Positions 30,891-40,484 of a stretch of 64,000 nucleotides of DNA are shown one piece after another. Source of the stretch: Williamsia sterculiae (lineage in GTDB: Bacteria; Actinomycetota; Actinomycetes; Mycobacteriales; Mycobacteriaceae). Position 1 is the stretch's first letter. The number at the start of each line of letters is the position of its first letter. The DNA lies in NCBI RefSeq assembly GCF_900156495.1, contig NZ_FTNT01000008.1, positions 124,001 through 188,000 of the forward strand, read 5' to 3'. The position numbers were made by a program, and so were the translations under genes. Below the pieces are notes generated by a model, which worked only from the letters and a program-made list of their open reading frames with translations, made no database searches and was not told the origin of the DNA.

Positions 30891-33005
30891 TCATCCCATC
30901 CCCGGGATGAACCGGACCACGAGGTCGATCACCCAGATTCCCAGGAACGGCGCGATCACGCCGCCCAGTCCGTAGATCAGTAGGTTGCGACCCAGCAACC
31001 GGGAAGCTGAGCCGGGTCGGTAGCGAACACCTTTCAGCGACAGCGGGATCAGCGCGATGATGACCAGCGCGTTGAAGATGACCGCCGAGGTGATGGCCGA
31101 CTGCGCCGAATGCAGGTGCATCACGTTGAGTTTGCCCAGCGCCGGGTAGATGCCGCTGAACAGCGCAGGGAGGATCGCGAAATACTTCGCCAGGTCGTTG
31201 GCCAGCGAGAACGTGGTCAACGCACCGCGGGTGATGAGCAGCTGCTTGCCGATCGCCACCACGTCGATGAGTTTGGTGGGGTCGGAGTCGAGGTCGACCA
31301 TGTTGCCCGCCTCCTTCGCCGCCGACGTCCCCGTGTTCATCGCCAGCCCGACGTCGGCCTGGGCCAGTGCGGGCGCGTCGTTGGTGCCGTCGCCGGTCAT
31401 CGCGACCAACCGTCCGCCGTTCTGCTCCGTACGGATCAGCGCCAACTTGTCCTCCGGGGTGGCCTCGGCGACCACGTCGTCCACACCCGCCTCCGCAGCG
31501 ATCGCGGCGGCGGTCAACGGGTTGTCACCGGTGACCATCACCGTCGTGATCCCCATCGCACGAAGCTGCGCGAAGCGTTCGGCCATGCCGGGTTTCACCA
31601 CATCGGAGAGCACCACCAGACCGTCGACGGTCGCCGGCGTCGATCCGGTCCGCGACGCGACCAACAGGGGGGTCGCGCCCTCCCGGGACACCTGATCCAC
31701 CGCATCGTTCAGGTCCACCGCTGCGTTTCCGCCGCTCTGCACCACCCACCGCGCCACCGCGTCGGCGGCGCCCTTGCGCACGTGACGGGTCCCATCCCGC
31801 TCGGGGATGTCCACCCCACTCATTCTGGTCTCGGCGGTGAACGCCACGATGTCGGCCCCGCGCAGGCGATCTCGCATCGCCTCCACGTCGACGTGGTACT
31901 CGTCGCGGCACAGGTCGACGATGCTGCGCCCCTCGGGGGTGTCGTCGCCGAGGCTGGACGCGCAGACCACCTCGGCGAACGCCTCCGCGCCGGTGCCCGG
32001 GGCAGGCGTGAACCGTGTCGCCCTCCGGTTGCCGAACGTGATGGTGCCGGTCTTGTCCATCAACAAGGTGTCGATGTCCCCGGCGGCCTCCACCGCGCGA
32101 CCGGACATCGCGAGTACGTTGCGCTGCACCAGTCGGTCCATGCCGGCGATGCCGATGGAGCTGAGCAGCGCACCGATGGTGGTCGGGATGAGGCAGACGA
32201 GCAGGGCGATCATCTTCACCCCGTCCGGCGTCTGCCCGGCGTATTGCTGCATGGGCCCGAGCGCCACGACGGCCAGCAGGAAGATGATGGTCAGCGAGGC
32301 CAGCAGGATGTCCAGCGCGATCTCGTTGGGGGTCTTCTTACGTTGCGCACCCTCGACCAGCGCGATCATCCGGTCGACGAACGTCTCGCCGGGTGCGGTG
32401 CTGATCCGGACGATGATGCGGTCCGACAGCACCACCGTGCCGCCGGTGACCGCGCTCCGGTCGCCGCCGGATTCACGGATCACCGGCGCGGACTCACCGG
32501 TGATCGCCGACTCGTCGACCGTGGCGATACCGTCCACCACGTCACCGTCGCCCGCGATGGTCTCCCCCGCCTCCACCACGATGAGGTCGCCGATGTGCAG
32601 CTCGCTACCGGATCGCTCCGCGATCGACCCGTCGGGGTCCATCACCCGGGCGACGGTGTCGCGCTTGACCTTCCGGAGGGTGTCGGCCTGAGCCTTGCCT
32701 CGTCCCTCGGCCACGGCTTCGGCCAGGCTCGCGAACAGCGAGGTGAACCACAGCCAGAACGCGATCACCCAGCTGAACACCGACGGGTGCCAACAGGCCA
32801 ACACGGTGGTCACCACCGCGCCCACCCAGACGATGAACATCACCGGGTTGCGGGCCTGTTCGCGCGGGTTGAGCTTGCGGACCGCGTCGGGCAGTGACCG
32901 GATCAGTTGAGCGGCGGAGAAGGAGCCCGACGAGACCAGTGGTTCGGCACTGCCGTGACCGTGGTGACTCTGATCCTGCGCCACCGATTTTTCTGTTGTC
33001 GTCAT
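30891..33005 (-). CDS. kdpB: Potassium-transporting P-type ATPase subunit B
   Basis: KdpB is the catalytic ATPase of the high-affinity potassium pump. The 704-residue protein has the phosphorylation motif [12 protein letters not shown], actuator loop [20 protein letters not shown], hinge [20 protein letters not shown] and about seven membrane helices. An N-terminal stretch rich in His and Ser ([11 protein letters not shown]) is poorly conserved. Its ATG overlaps the kdpA stop as ATGA, so translation is coupled. Confidence 0.97.
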   Translation of the reverse strand: MTTTEKSVAQDQSHHGHGSAEPLVSSGSFSAAQLIRSLPDAVRKLNPREQARNPVMFIVWVGAVVTTVLACWHPSVFSWVIAFWLWFTSLFASLAEAVAEGRGKAQADTLRKVKRDTVARVMDPDGSIAERSGSELHIGDLIVVEAGETIAGDGDVVDGIATVDESAITGESAPVIRESGGDRSAVTGGTVVLSDRIIVRISTAPGETFVDRMIALVEGAQRKKTPNEIALDILLASLTIIFLLAVVALGPMQQYAGQTPDGVKMIALLVCLIPTTIGALLSSIGIAGMDRLVQRNVLAMSGRAVEAAGDIDTLLMDKTGTITFGNRRATRFTPAPGTGAEAFAEVVCASSLGDDTPEGRSIVDLCRDEYHVDVEAMRDRLRGADIVAFTAETRMSGVDIPERDGTRHVRKGAADAVARWVVQSGGNAAVDLNDAVDQVSREGATPLLVASRTGSTPATVDGLVVLSDVVKPGMAERFAQLRAMGITTVMVTGDNPLTAAAIAAEAGVDDVVAEATPEDKLALIRTEQNGGRLVAMTGDGTNDAPALAQADVGLAMNTGTSAAKEAGNMVDLDSDPTKLIDVVAIGKQLLITRGALTTFSLANDLAKYFAILPALFSGIYPALGKLNVMHLHSAQSAITSAVIFNALVIIALIPLSLKGVRYRPGSASRLLGRNLLIYGLGGVIAPFLGIWVIDLVVRFIPGMG

Positions 33006-34687
33006 GTCAATGCCTCCGCAATCGGCCCCAGCGACATCACCGGGAAGAAGGTCAGTCCGGCCACCAGCACCACGGTGCCGGTGAGCAGGCCCGCGTACAG
33101 CGGGCCCGAGGTCGGCAGTGTCGCCGTCGATTCCGCTCGCGGTTTCTGGGACGCCAGCACTCCTGCCAGGGCCAACACCAGCACGATGGGCAGGAAGCGG
33201 CCCAGCCACATCGCGACACCGAGGGAGATCTGGAACCAGTCGCTGGTGACGGTCAGGCCGCCGAAAGCCGACCCGTTGTTGTTGGCCGCGGAGGCGTAGG
33301 CGTAGAGCACCTCGGAGAATCCGTGGATGGACCCCGCCGTCCCCCGGTCACCGCCGTTGCCCTGGAAGCCGGTGGTCGAGGGCAGGATCGCGGTGATGCC
33401 CACCCCGATCAGCACGAGCGCGGGCATCACCAGGATCGACAGTGCCGCCAGGGTGATCTCGCGTTGACCGATCTTCTTGCCGAGAAACTCCGGTGTGCGG
33501 CCGACCAATAATCCACCGACGAAGACGGCGATGATGGCCAACACCAGCAACGTGTACAGACCGCTGCCCACCCCGCCCGGCGCGATCTCGCCGAGCAGCA
33601 TGTTCCAGATGACCGCGCCGCCGGCCCCGGCCGAGAAGCTGTCGTGCGCGGAATTCACCGCACCGGTGGACGTTCCGGTGGTCGCGGTGGCGAACAGGAC
33701 GGAGGCGGGGATACCGAACCGCTGTTCCTTGCCCTCCATCATCGCGCCCGCTGCCTGCGCCGCGACACCGTGGGTGCGTTCCTCGAAGAACCAGGTGACG
33801 GCCAGGATCGCCCCGAACAGCACGCCCATCACCGACAGCAGGGTGTACCCCTGCCTGGGCCGCGCGATCATCGTCGAGTAGGTACGGACCAGGCAGACCG
33901 GGATCAACAGGAGAGCGATGATCTCGACGATGTTGGTCAGCGGCGTCGGGTTCTCGAAGGGGTGCGCAGAGTTGGCCGCATAGGTACCACCGCCGTTGGT
34001 GCCGAGCTCCTTGATGGCCTCCTGCGAGGCGAATGGTCCCACCACCCCGTGCCCGGCGCTCCCGTCGAGGCCGACGAAGTCGAATCCGCTCCGATACGAC
34101 TGCACCGCCCCCTGCGCGACCAGGATGATCGCGACGATGATGCTCAGCGGCAACAGGATCCGGATGATCCCACGGACCAGGTCGACCCAGAAGTTGCCCA
34201 GCTCGGCGGTCCCGCGGTGTGCGGCGATACCGCGGGTCACCGCGATCGCCACGGCCAGTCCCACCGCGGCCGAGGCAAAGTTCTGCACGGCCAACCCGAC
34301 GGACTGCGTCAGGTTGCCCATGGTGGCCTCGGGTGCGTACGACTGCCAGTTGGTGTTGCTGACGAAGGAGACCGCGGTGTTGAACGCCACCGAGGGGTCC
34401 ACCGCCCCCTTACCGCCGTTACCGGGGAGCACTCCCTGGAGTCGTTGCAGCGCATACAGCAACACCGTGCTGACCAGCGAGAAGCTGAGCACCGCGGTGG
34501 CGTAGCCGCCCCATGACTGCCCGCGGCGAGGGTCCACACCGACCGCGCGGTACAGCAACCGCTCCACCGCGAGGTCGCGGTCACCGGTGAACACCCGGGC
34601 CATGTAGTCACCCAGCGGTACGTAGGCGACGGCGAGGACGAAGACCACCGCCGCGACCTGCAGGGCCGCCGAGATTCCCGATCCCAT
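33002..34687 (-). CDS. kdpA: Potassium-transporting ATPase subunit A
   Basis: KdpA forms the potassium channel of KdpFABC and is related to Trk/Ktr channels. The 561-residue protein has about ten helices and four selectivity-filter-like loops, including [34 protein letters not shown] and [17 protein letters not shown]. Length is normal. It follows kdpF by four nt. Confidence 0.96.
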   Translation of the reverse strand: MGSGISAALQVAAVVFVLAVAYVPLGDYMARVFTGDRDLAVERLLYRAVGVDPRRGQSWGGYATAVLSFSLVSTVLLYALQRLQGVLPGNGGKGAVDPSVAFNTAVSFVSNTNWQSYAPEATMGNLTQSVGLAVQNFASAAVGLAVAIAVTRGIAAHRGTAELGNFWVDLVRGIIRILLPLSIIVAIILVAQGAVQSYRSGFDFVGLDGSAGHGVVGPFASQEAIKELGTNGGGTYAANSAHPFENPTPLTNIVEIIALLLIPVCLVRTYSTMIARPRQGYTLLSVMGVLFGAILAVTWFFEERTHGVAAQAAGAMMEGKEQRFGIPASVLFATATTGTSTGAVNSAHDSFSAGAGGAVIWNMLLGEIAPGGVGSGLYTLLVLAIIAVFVGGLLVGRTPEFLGKKIGQREITLAALSILVMPALVLIGVGITAILPSTTGFQGNGGDRGTAGSIHGFSEVLYAYASAANNNGSAFGGLTVTSDWFQISLGVAMWLGRFLPIVLVLALAGVLASQKPRAESTATLPTSGPLYAGLLTGTVVLVAGLTFFPVMSLGPIAEALT

Positions 34688-34691
34688 CGGT

Positions 34692-34790
34692 TCAGAACCT
34701 CTCGGGGAAGACGAGCGCGACCACCAGGTACAGCGCCGCCAGCGCGGCCACGACGATCAACACCACGTTGACGGTGCCGACGGCGGTCAC
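34692..34790 (-). CDS. kdpF: Potassium-transporting ATPase subunit F
   Basis: This 32-residue membrane peptide has a single hydrophobic helix and ends ALVFPERF, close to the LFPEKF end of Mtb KdpF as I recall it. KdpF stabilises the KdpABC complex. The GTG start overlaps the stop of the upstream small ORF as GTGA, and kdpA begins four nt downstream. Confidence 0.85.
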   Translation of the reverse strand: MTAVGTVNVVLIVVAALAALYLVVALVFPERF

Positions 34791-34879
34791 CGCGACATCC
34801 AGCCGGTGACGCCGCGCAGCACCAGCACGCTCACCCCGAACACCGCCAGGATGATCAGCACATAGGCCAGATCGGCCAT
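34787..34879 (-). CDS. 30-residue single-helix membrane peptide upstream of kdpF
   Basis: The ORF starts ATG with GAGGAG five nt upstream, an excellent ribosome site. It encodes one membrane helix (YVLIILAVFGVSVLVLRGV) with a short tail ending TGWMSR. It has no named family that I know. The GTGA overlap with kdpF and the strong ribosome site argue it is translated. It could be an extra Kdp subunit, a turgor-sensing regulator peptide, or simply a coupling device for kdpF. Confidence 0.7.
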   Translation of the reverse strand: MADLAYVLIILAVFGVSVLVLRGVTGWMSR

Positions 34880-34974
34880 CGGAACTCCTCGAACCCGTAC
34901 AGGCCGGATCACTGGATCGGTATCCGGCGGAACGGTTCCGATCATCGGACCGACAGACCGGCCGATCGGCGTCG

Positions 34975-35023
34975 TTTACGGGTTCCTGACGCCCCGAACG
35001 GGCATCTTTACGGTTTCTCTACG
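34975..35023 (-). promoter_or_regulatory. Direct repeats upstream of the kdp operon, possible KdpE sites
   Basis: Two 17-bp copies starting TTTACGG and ending ACG lie at 34975-34991 and 35007-35023, matching at 13 of 17 positions with a 32-bp period. They are AT-richer than the surroundings and lie about 95-145 bp before the first kdp ORF. The second copy overlaps the mutM stop codon. OmpR-family regulators such as KdpE bind direct repeats, so these are reasonable operators. Binding is inferred. Confidence 0.45.
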
Positions 35024-35943
35024 GGTGGTCGGCGGGGTTGTGTGACCCGCTTCTTCGGCTGACACCGCGGACAACTGAACGAGCTGCGGTTCATGAACGC
35101 CTCCCGCCGCATCGACGTGCCGCACCGGCGGCACGGCAGACCTTCCCGGCCATAGGCGTTCAGCGACCGCTCGAAATACCCCGACTGCCCGTTGACGTTG
35201 ACGTACAGCGCGTCGAACGACGTGCCCCCGACCTCCAGCGCGGCCGCCATCACCTCGGTCACCGCGGCCAACAGTTCGCGGAGTTTGCGCGCGCTGATGC
35301 CGTCGGACAGCCGCTGCCCGTGTAATCGCGCCCGCCACAGCGCCTCGTCGGCGTAGATGTTGCCGACCCCTGACAGCACCGTCTGATCCAGGAGCAGCCG
35401 TTTGATCTCGGTGTGCTTACCGCGCATCGTCGCGACCACCGCGTCGGCGTCGAAGGCCGGGTCGAACGGGTCCGGGGCGATATGCGCGATCACCGGTGGG
35501 ATCGGTGCGGGTTCGCCGATCACCGCGGGCGGATAGTCGTCGAGCAGCCACCCACCGAAGGTCCGCTGATCGACGAACCGCAGCTCGGTGCCGTCGTCCA
35601 ACCGGGCGCGGATGCGCAGGTGGGTCTCGTCGGGTGCGCCCTGCGGTTGCACCAACATCTGCCCGCTCATCCCCAGATGCACCACCAGCGCGGTGTCGGG
35701 CGGATCGACCGTCTCGGCCGCGATTCGCGGCGTCCCGGTGGCGAGGTCCATCCAGAGGTACTTGCCACGTCTGCGGGCGGCGATCACCGCCGCCCCCCGT
35801 AACCGCGCCGCGAGGTCCAGGTCGCCCGCGACATGCCGTCGAGCGGCGCGGGGGTGTAGTACCTGCACCTCGACCACGCGCCGCCCGACCACGTGCTCAC
35901 TCAGACCGCGACGGACGACCTCGACCTCGGGGAGTTCAGGCAC
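35008..35943 (-). CDS. mutM: Formamidopyrimidine-DNA glycosylase
   Basis: MutM/Fpg removes 8-oxoguanine and formamidopyrimidines from DNA. The 311-residue protein starts (M)[13 protein letters not shown], giving the catalytic Pro2 and Glu3. It has a beta-lyase domain, the helix-two-turn-helix [15 protein letters not shown] and a C-terminal zinc finger CRRC-n20-CPRC with substrate loop [10 protein letters not shown]. The GTG at 35941-35943 overlaps the rnc stop by eight nt, so the pair is coupled. A basic tail ([14 protein letters not shown]) extends past the finger. Confidence 0.96.
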   Translation of the reverse strand: MPELPEVEVVRRGLSEHVVGRRVVEVQVLHPRAARRHVAGDLDLAARLRGAAVIAARRRGKYLWMDLATGTPRIAAETVDPPDTALVVHLGMSGQMLVQPQGAPDETHLRIRARLDDGTELRFVDQRTFGGWLLDDYPPAVIGEPAPIPPVIAHIAPDPFDPAFDADAVVATMRGKHTEIKRLLLDQTVLSGVGNIYADEALWRARLHGQRLSDGISARKLRELLAAVTEVMAAALEVGGTSFDALYVNVNGQSGYFERSLNAYGREGLPCRRCGTSMRREAFMNRSSFSCPRCQPKKRVTQPRRPPVEKP

Positions 35944-36709
35944 CGTCGTCGGTGGTGACCCCGTCGAGTCCGTCCAGCGGAGTGGGTCCCATGATGTCGT
36001 TCCACGCGGTGGAGGCCGCCTTCTGCTCGGCTTCCTTCTTGGTGCGGCCCACGCCGGTCCCGCGATCCTCGCCGTTGACCACGGCGGTCGCGGTGAACTC
36101 CTTGTCGTGATCGGGCCCGGTGGCGGTGATCTGGTAGTGCGGCACACCCAGTCCGCGTTCGGCGGTCAGCTCCTGCAGGGAGGTCTTCCAGTCCAGGCCC
36201 GCACCCAGTACCGCCGCACGCCGCAGCGGGCCGTCGAACAGTCGCGAGATGACCTCCGCGGACGTCTGCAGCCCATGTTCCAGGTAGATCGCGCCCAGCA
36301 GCGATTCCAGGCCGTCGGCCAGGATGCTGGCCTTGCCACGGCCGCCGGTCAGTTCTTCACCCCGGCCCAGCAGCAGATACGTCCCGAGCCCACCGTCACC
36401 CAACTCGCGACTGATCGCGGCCAGCGCGTGCATGTTGACCACGCTGGCCCGGATCTTCGCCAACTCGCCCTCGGGTTTGTCGGGGTGGTTGCGGTACAGC
36501 TTCTCGGTGACCACCACGCCCAGCACGGAGTCCCCCAGGAACTCGAGGCGTTCGTTGGTGGGCAGCCCGCCGTTCTCGTAGGCGTACGAGCGATGGGTGA
36601 GCGCCAGGGTCAGCAGCTCGTCCGGCAACGCCACACCCAGGGCGTCGAGCAGAGTCTGCCGACCGGTTGCGACGTCGTCGGTGCGGGCGGGTGGCTCCCC
36701 GTCGCTCAT
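35936..36709 (-). CDS. rnc: Ribonuclease III
   Basis: RNase III cuts double-stranded RNA and processes rRNA precursors. The 257-residue protein has the nuclease signature [18 protein letters not shown] at about 52-69, a second acidic cluster ([14 protein letters not shown]), and a double-stranded RNA-binding domain from about residue 170 ([20 protein letters not shown] and [14 protein letters not shown]). Its ATG overlaps the upstream DUF177 stop as ATGA, and its end overlaps mutM. Confidence 0.96.
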   Translation of the reverse strand: MSDGEPPARTDDVATGRQTLLDALGVALPDELLTLALTHRSYAYENGGLPTNERLEFLGDSVLGVVVTEKLYRNHPDKPEGELAKIRASVVNMHALAAISRELGDGGLGTYLLLGRGEELTGGRGKASILADGLESLLGAIYLEHGLQTSAEVISRLFDGPLRRAAVLGAGLDWKTSLQELTAERGLGVPHYQITATGPDHDKEFTATAVVNGEDRGTGVGRTKKEAEQKAASTAWNDIMGPTPLDGLDGVTTDDGA

Positions 36710-37308
36710 GAGCCCGCAGGCGAGTCGTCGGGTCGGTCACCGTCACCCAGCTTGTCCTGTAGCGCCGCCCAGCGTGGATCGATCGTGTCGTGATGGTGCC
36801 CCGGTTCGGCAATGGCAAGGCGGACACCGCATTCGGTGCACAGACCCTCGCAATCGTCGCTGCACAGGGGGCTCATCGGGAGATCGAGACCGACGGCGTC
36901 GATGACTGCCTGCTCGAGGTCGATGTGATCGTGGTCGACGCGACGCACCTCGTCGGAGTCGGTGGTGCGTTCGGTCTCCGAATCCGGGTAGGCGAACAGT
37001 TCGGTGAGGAAGACGTTGACCGTCCCGTTCAGCGGTTCGAGACACCGGGCGCACTGTCCGCGGGTCTCCCCCGACACCGTCCCGGTCGCGAGCACACCCT
37101 CGGAGACCGACTGCAGTTGCATGTCGAGGTCGATGGGACTGCCCGCGGGGATACCGATCATGTCCAGGCCCACCGGTTCGTCGACCACCACGGTCTTGTG
37201 GAGCTGCTCCATCGTGCCCGGTTTGCGCTCCAGTGTGCGGATGTCGACGACGAAGGGACTGCCGCCGGTTCCGACATCCGGGCTGCTGGTTCCTCGCTGG
37301 TCTGACAC
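36706..37308 (-). CDS. DUF177 (YceD-like) zinc-binding protein
   Basis: The 200-residue protein belongs to the DUF177/YceD family, often coded beside rpmF or, in actinobacteria, rnc, and linked to 23S rRNA metabolism in plants. Cys ligands are seen in [10 protein letters not shown] and [18 protein letters not shown]. The GTG at 37306-37308 is used. No rpmF gene follows. It is the first gene of the overlapping DUF177-rnc-mutM set. Confidence 0.9.
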   Translation of the reverse strand: MSDQRGTSSPDVGTGGSPFVVDIRTLERKPGTMEQLHKTVVVDEPVGLDMIGIPAGSPIDLDMQLQSVSEGVLATGTVSGETRGQCARCLEPLNGTVNVFLTELFAYPDSETERTTDSDEVRRVDHDHIDLEQAVIDAVGLDLPMSPLCSDDCEGLCTECGVRLAIAEPGHHHDTIDPRWAALQDKLGDGDRPDDSPAGS

Positions 37309-37395
37309 AGAGAAAAACTGTACGTGATCAGCGCCTGACGAGACCAATGCCCGGCCGACACGCATGTCGACCGGGCACGGGTGGTGGTATCACCG

Positions 37396-38208
37396 TCAGA
37401 CCGCGACGCCTGCCTCGAAGTCGCTGACGGTGTGCGAGCGCTCGGCGCGGGCCCGCGGGTGTTCGGCCCGCGGGTGTTCGGCATAGTCGTGCACACCCGC
37501 ACCGGTCCGCAGTTGCTGGCGACCCCGGCTCACCGAACGCATGGTGCCGGTGAGCACCTCCTCGAACTCGGCGAGCTTGTCGTCGACGTAGATGTCGCAC
37601 TCCCCGCGCAGCCGATCCGATTCGGCGTGGGCGGCGTCGATGATGCGATCCGCCTCCGACTTGGACGCCGCGACGACCTCGGTGTCGGAGACCAGCCGCT
37701 GCTGCTCGGCGATGCCGTCGGCGACAGACTTCTCATAGCTGGCGTTACCCGCCTCCACCATCCGGTTGGCCTCGGCCCGGGCCCGACCGGTCACCGAGTC
37801 GAACTCCCGGTGCGCACCGGACACGGTCCGCTCGGCCTCGGCGGTGGCGCCACCCATGATCTCGCTGGCGTGCGACTGTGCCTCGGCGACCATCCGATCG
37901 GCCTGACTCTTGGCGTCGGACAGGATGCGGTCGGCGTCCTCGCGGGCTTGAGACACCAGCTCGTCGGCCTGGGCGTCGGCCTGCGAGACCGCCTGCTCGG
38001 CGTGCGCGTGCGCGTCCCCGAGCAGCTTGTCGCGCTGGTCCAACACGTCCTGGGCGTCGTCCAGTTCGGCCGGGATGGAGTCCTTCACGTCGTCCAACAA
38101 CTCCAGGACGTCACCGCGCGGAACCACGCACCCGGCCGTCATGGGGACGCCGCGCGCCTCCTCGACGATGGCGCCCAGTTCATCCAGTGCCTCGAAAACC
38201 CGATACAT
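37396..38208 (-). CDS. sepIVA: SepIVA-type DivIVA-domain cell division protein (Rv2927c-like)
   Basis: The 270-residue protein starts MYRVFEALDELGAIVEEARG, then PMTAGCVVPRGDVLELLDDV, nearly the sequence I recall for Mtb Rv2927c (SepIVA). That coiled-coil protein helps place septum and cell-envelope synthesis. Most of residues 45-225 is Ala-, Glu- and Asp-rich coiled coil. The Asp-rich segment GECDIYVDDKLAEFEEVL is conserved. The ATG at 38206-38208 has GAGG five nt upstream. The C-terminus carries a small duplicated EHPRA unit. It lies between DUF177 and coaD. Confidence 0.92.
   Translation of the reverse strand: MYRVFEALDELGAIVEEARGVPMTAGCVVPRGDVLELLDDVKDSIPAELDDAQDVLDQRDKLLGDAHAHAEQAVSQADAQADELVSQAREDADRILSDAKSQADRMVAEAQSHASEIMGGATAEAERTVSGAHREFDSVTGRARAEANRMVEAGNASYEKSVADGIAEQQRLVSDTEVVAASKSEADRIIDAAHAESDRLRGECDIYVDDKLAEFEEVLTGTMRSVSRGRQQLRTGAGVHDYAEHPRAEHPRARAERSHTVSDFEAGVAV
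37451..37480. repeat. 15-bp duplication in the sepIVA 3' end
   Basis: Two exact tandem 15-bp copies encode the repeated EHPRA in the disordered C-terminus. The frame is kept whatever the copy number. Confidence 0.7.
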
Positions 38209-38373
38209 GGCTACCTCTATCCCCGCCACAGCACAGCGCGACGACTACGACTCGGTGACATCGACCAACGATGTTGTTGCTGTGGTTATTGTGCCCAATG
38301 TTGCGGCTGTGATCCGCAATCACGTGGCCTCCGCGTGTCGCGGACCTGCGCGGTGTCGCGACGAGGAGAACCG

Positions 38374-38862
38374 TCAGACCTGGCGCTCGCCGGCCAGCCG
38401 AGCCGTCAGCGCTCGGAACACGGGCGCCGGGACGAAGGCTTCGACGTCGCCGTGCAGCTTGGCGATCTCCTTGATCAACGAGCTGGACACGTGTGCGAAG
38501 CGGGGATCGGTCAGCAGGAACAGCGTGTCCACGCCCGCGAGTTCACGGTTCATCTGGGCCATCGGCGCCTCGTAGTCGAGATCGGTACCGCTGCGCAGCC
38601 CCTTGACGATCGTCTCGATCCCCGAGTCCCGACAGAAGTCGACCAGCAGGCCCTCCCACTTGTCCACCCGCACCGTCGGAAGGTGCCCGGTCACCTCGCC
38701 GATGAGGTCCATCCGTTCGGCGATGCTGAACATCCCGCGCTTGGCGGGGTTCACCACCACTGTGATGACCAGTTCGTCGAAGCGGGCCGCCGCCTGCTCG
38801 AAGACGTACAGGTGGCCGGACGTCACCGGGTCGAAGGAGCCCGGGCACACTGCTCTCGCCAT
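38374..38862 (-). CDS. coaD: Phosphopantetheine adenylyltransferase
   Basis: CoaD makes dephospho-CoA from ATP and phosphopantetheine, the fourth step of CoA synthesis. The 162-residue protein has AVCPGSFDPVTSGHLYVFEQ with the TxGH nucleotidyl-transfer motif, KGLRSGTDLDYEAPMAQMNR, and the ISSSxxR-like block HVSSSLIKEIAKLHGDV. The final position is Lys, where many enzymes have Arg-Glu. The ATG at 38860-38862 fits the family; a GTG six codons upstream is possible. It lies 39 nt after rsmD. Confidence 0.95.
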   Translation of the reverse strand: MARAVCPGSFDPVTSGHLYVFEQAAARFDELVITVVVNPAKRGMFSIAERMDLIGEVTGHLPTVRVDKWEGLLVDFCRDSGIETIVKGLRSGTDLDYEAPMAQMNRELAGVDTLFLLTDPRFAHVSSSLIKEIAKLHGDVEAFVPAPVFRALTARLAGERQV

Positions 38863-38868
38863 GGGCAC

Positions 38869-38874
38869 AAGGTA
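38869..38874 (-). promoter_or_regulatory. Leaderless-type -10 of coaD
   Basis: The minus strand reads TACCTT, then six nt and the ATG at 38862. No ribosome site is seen, which supports this ATG over the upstream GTG. Confidence 0.4.
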
Positions 38875-38901
38875 GTACACCGACTGTTCGCGGCCGGTGT
38901 C

Positions 38902-39468
38902 TCAGCGACGTTTCGGCGTCGTGGCCACCGCGAGGTCGATGCGGGTGTCGCCGTAACCCCGCGACAGTTCGGGCTCGAGGCCGACGGGGAACACGGTCAC
39001 CGGCGATCGCGACGAGCGTTCGACCACCACCAGGGCGTCGTCGGCCAACCAGCCCCCGTCGGTGAGGGCACGCAGATCCGCGGCCACGGAGTCGTCGGGC
39101 AGGTCGTACGGCGGATCGCTGAACACCAGGTCGAAGGCGGCCGACGGCCCGGCGAGAAGCGTGGAGACCGGACGCCTGGCCACCTCGACGGTGTCGAAAC
39201 CGCAGGTCCGGATATTACGCACGATCACAGCCGCCGACCGTGTGTCCCTCTCGACCAGCGTCGCCCGGGCGGCGCCCCGGGACACCGCCTCCAGACCGAG
39301 AGCACCCGAACCCGCGTACAGATCCAGCACGGCGACGCCGCCGAGATCCATCCGCGCGGCGATCATGCTGAACAACGCCTCACGCACCCGATCGGAGGTG
39401 GGGCGCGTCCCGCTCGGCGGGACTGCGAGCGATCGCCCGCGCACCTGACCGGCGATGATCCGGGTCAT
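38902..39468 (-). CDS. rsmD: 16S rRNA (guanine-966-N2)-methyltransferase
   Basis: RsmD methylates G966 of 16S rRNA in the 30S subunit. The 188-residue protein has the N-terminal block MTRIIAGQVRGRSLAVPPSG, then TRPTSDRVREALFSMI, the SAM-binding LDLYAGSGALGLEAVSRGA and the catalytic DPPY in FSDPPYDLPDDSV. It is upstream of coaD, a pairing found in many bacteria, and diverges from the ribokinase gene across 39 bp. Confidence 0.95.
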   Translation of the reverse strand: MTRIIAGQVRGRSLAVPPSGTRPTSDRVREALFSMIAARMDLGGVAVLDLYAGSGALGLEAVSRGAARATLVERDTRSAAVIVRNIRTCGFDTVEVARRPVSTLLAGPSAAFDLVFSDPPYDLPDDSVAADLRALTDGGWLADDALVVVERSSRSPVTVFPVGLEPELSRGYGDTRIDLAVATTPKRR

Positions 39469-39507
39469 CGGTCGACACCCCTGTCCGCACCGACCGCGCC
39501 GAGCACA

Positions 39508-40401
39508 ATGCCTCCCATGGCCTCATTGTCTCCTGCCGCGTCGGTGGTCGTGGTCGGCAGTGTCAACTGCGACATCACAGTGGTCACCGACGAGTTGCCC
39601 GAGCCCGGGCAGACGGTCACCGGGCGCTCGGTGACCCTGGCCCAGGGCGGCAAGGGCGCCAATCAGGCGATCGCGGCGGCCCGCGCCGGGGCCGCGGTCA
39701 CCCTGATCGGCGCGGTCGGCGACGATGACTTCGCCGAGGTCCCGGTCGGCGCACTTCGCGACGCGGGCATCGACGTCGACAGCCTCCGCCGCACCACCGG
39801 ACCCACGGGTCTGGCCACCGTGACGGTGGCGGCCTCGGGCGAGAACTCCATCGTGGTGATCCCCGGTGCCAATGCCCACCTCACCGAGTTGCGGCGGTCG
39901 GAACTGGATGCCGTGGCCACCGCCGACGTGCTCTCGCTGCAGCTCGAGATCCCCATGTCCGGGGTGCTGGCCGCGGCCGAGCACGCGCACGCCCACGGGA
40001 CCACCGTGGTTCTCAACCCGTCCCCGGTGACCGAGTTGCCATCATCGCTGCTCGAGGTGGTCGACATCCTCGTCGTCAACCGGGGGGAGGCGGCGCGTCT
40101 CGCCGTCGAGACACTCCCGCCACGCATGGTCGTCGTCACCACCCTTGGTTCCGACGGCGTGCGGGTCATTCATGCGGCCTCCGACACCGACGCGTCGATC
40201 GCGGCTCCCGCGGTCGATACCGTGGACACCACGGGCGCGGGAGACGTGTTCGCGGGCACTCTGTGCGCCCGTCTGCCCGACGGGCTGGTCGACGCCGTCG
40301 CCTTCGCGAATGCGGCCGCGGCGCTGTCGACCACACGACCGGGTGCGGGCTCGTCGGCGCCGTCGGCGCAGGATGTGTCCGTCATCACTCACCGGACCTG
40401 A
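39508..40401 (+). CDS. Ribokinase-like PfkB-family sugar kinase
   Basis: The protein of about 297 residues has the PfkB layout: SVNCDITVVTDELPEPGQTV, the sugar-binding GGKGANQAIAAARAG, and the ATP/catalytic block DTTGAGDVFAGTLCARLP with the catalytic Asp. GGKGANQA is typical of true ribokinases. Start could be ATG 39508 or ATG 39517; neither has a strong ribosome site. No ribose transporter or regulator is adjacent, so the substrate (ribose, a nucleoside or another sugar) is open. Confidence 0.85.
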   Translation: MPPMASLSPAASVVVVGSVNCDITVVTDELPEPGQTVTGRSVTLAQGGKGANQAIAAARAGAAVTLIGAVGDDDFAEVPVGALRDAGIDVDSLRRTTGPTGLATVTVAASGENSIVVIPGANAHLTELRRSELDAVATADVLSLQLEIPMSGVLAAAEHAHAHGTTVVLNPSPVTELPSSLLEVVDILVVNRGEAARLAVETLPPRMVVVTTLGSDGVRVIHAASDTDASIAAPAVDTVDTTGAGDVFAGTLCARLPDGLVDAVAFANAAAALSTTRPGAGSSAPSAQDVSVITHRT

Positions 40402-40443
40402 GCTGGGCAGGCGCAGGTTTATCGGGGACCAATTCGCCGAACA

Positions 40444-40463
40444 GGGTGACATCGATGTGACCC
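40444..40463. promoter_or_regulatory. Near-palindrome in the ectA promoter region
   Basis: The 20-bp element GGGTGACATCGATGTGACCC is an inverted repeat with one mismatched pair. It lies 21 bp before ectA and just upstream of a TAACTT hexamer (40470-40475) that could be the -10. The AT-rich run GTTGTTAACTTTTAA stands out in this genome. A transcription factor site for osmotic control is likely. Confidence 0.55.
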
Positions 40464-40484
40464 GTTGTTAACTTTTAAGGCGTT

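Noticed and set aside
34880-34974. Potassium- or c-di-AMP-type riboswitch before kdp
   Set aside because: The gap between the kdp start and mutM is too short and no characteristic conserved core is visible.
37381-39507. A long plus-strand open frame running into the ribokinase gene
   Set aside because: It is antisense to sepIVA, coaD and rsmD, whose products are clearly recognisable. Only the part from about 39508 codes for a known fold.
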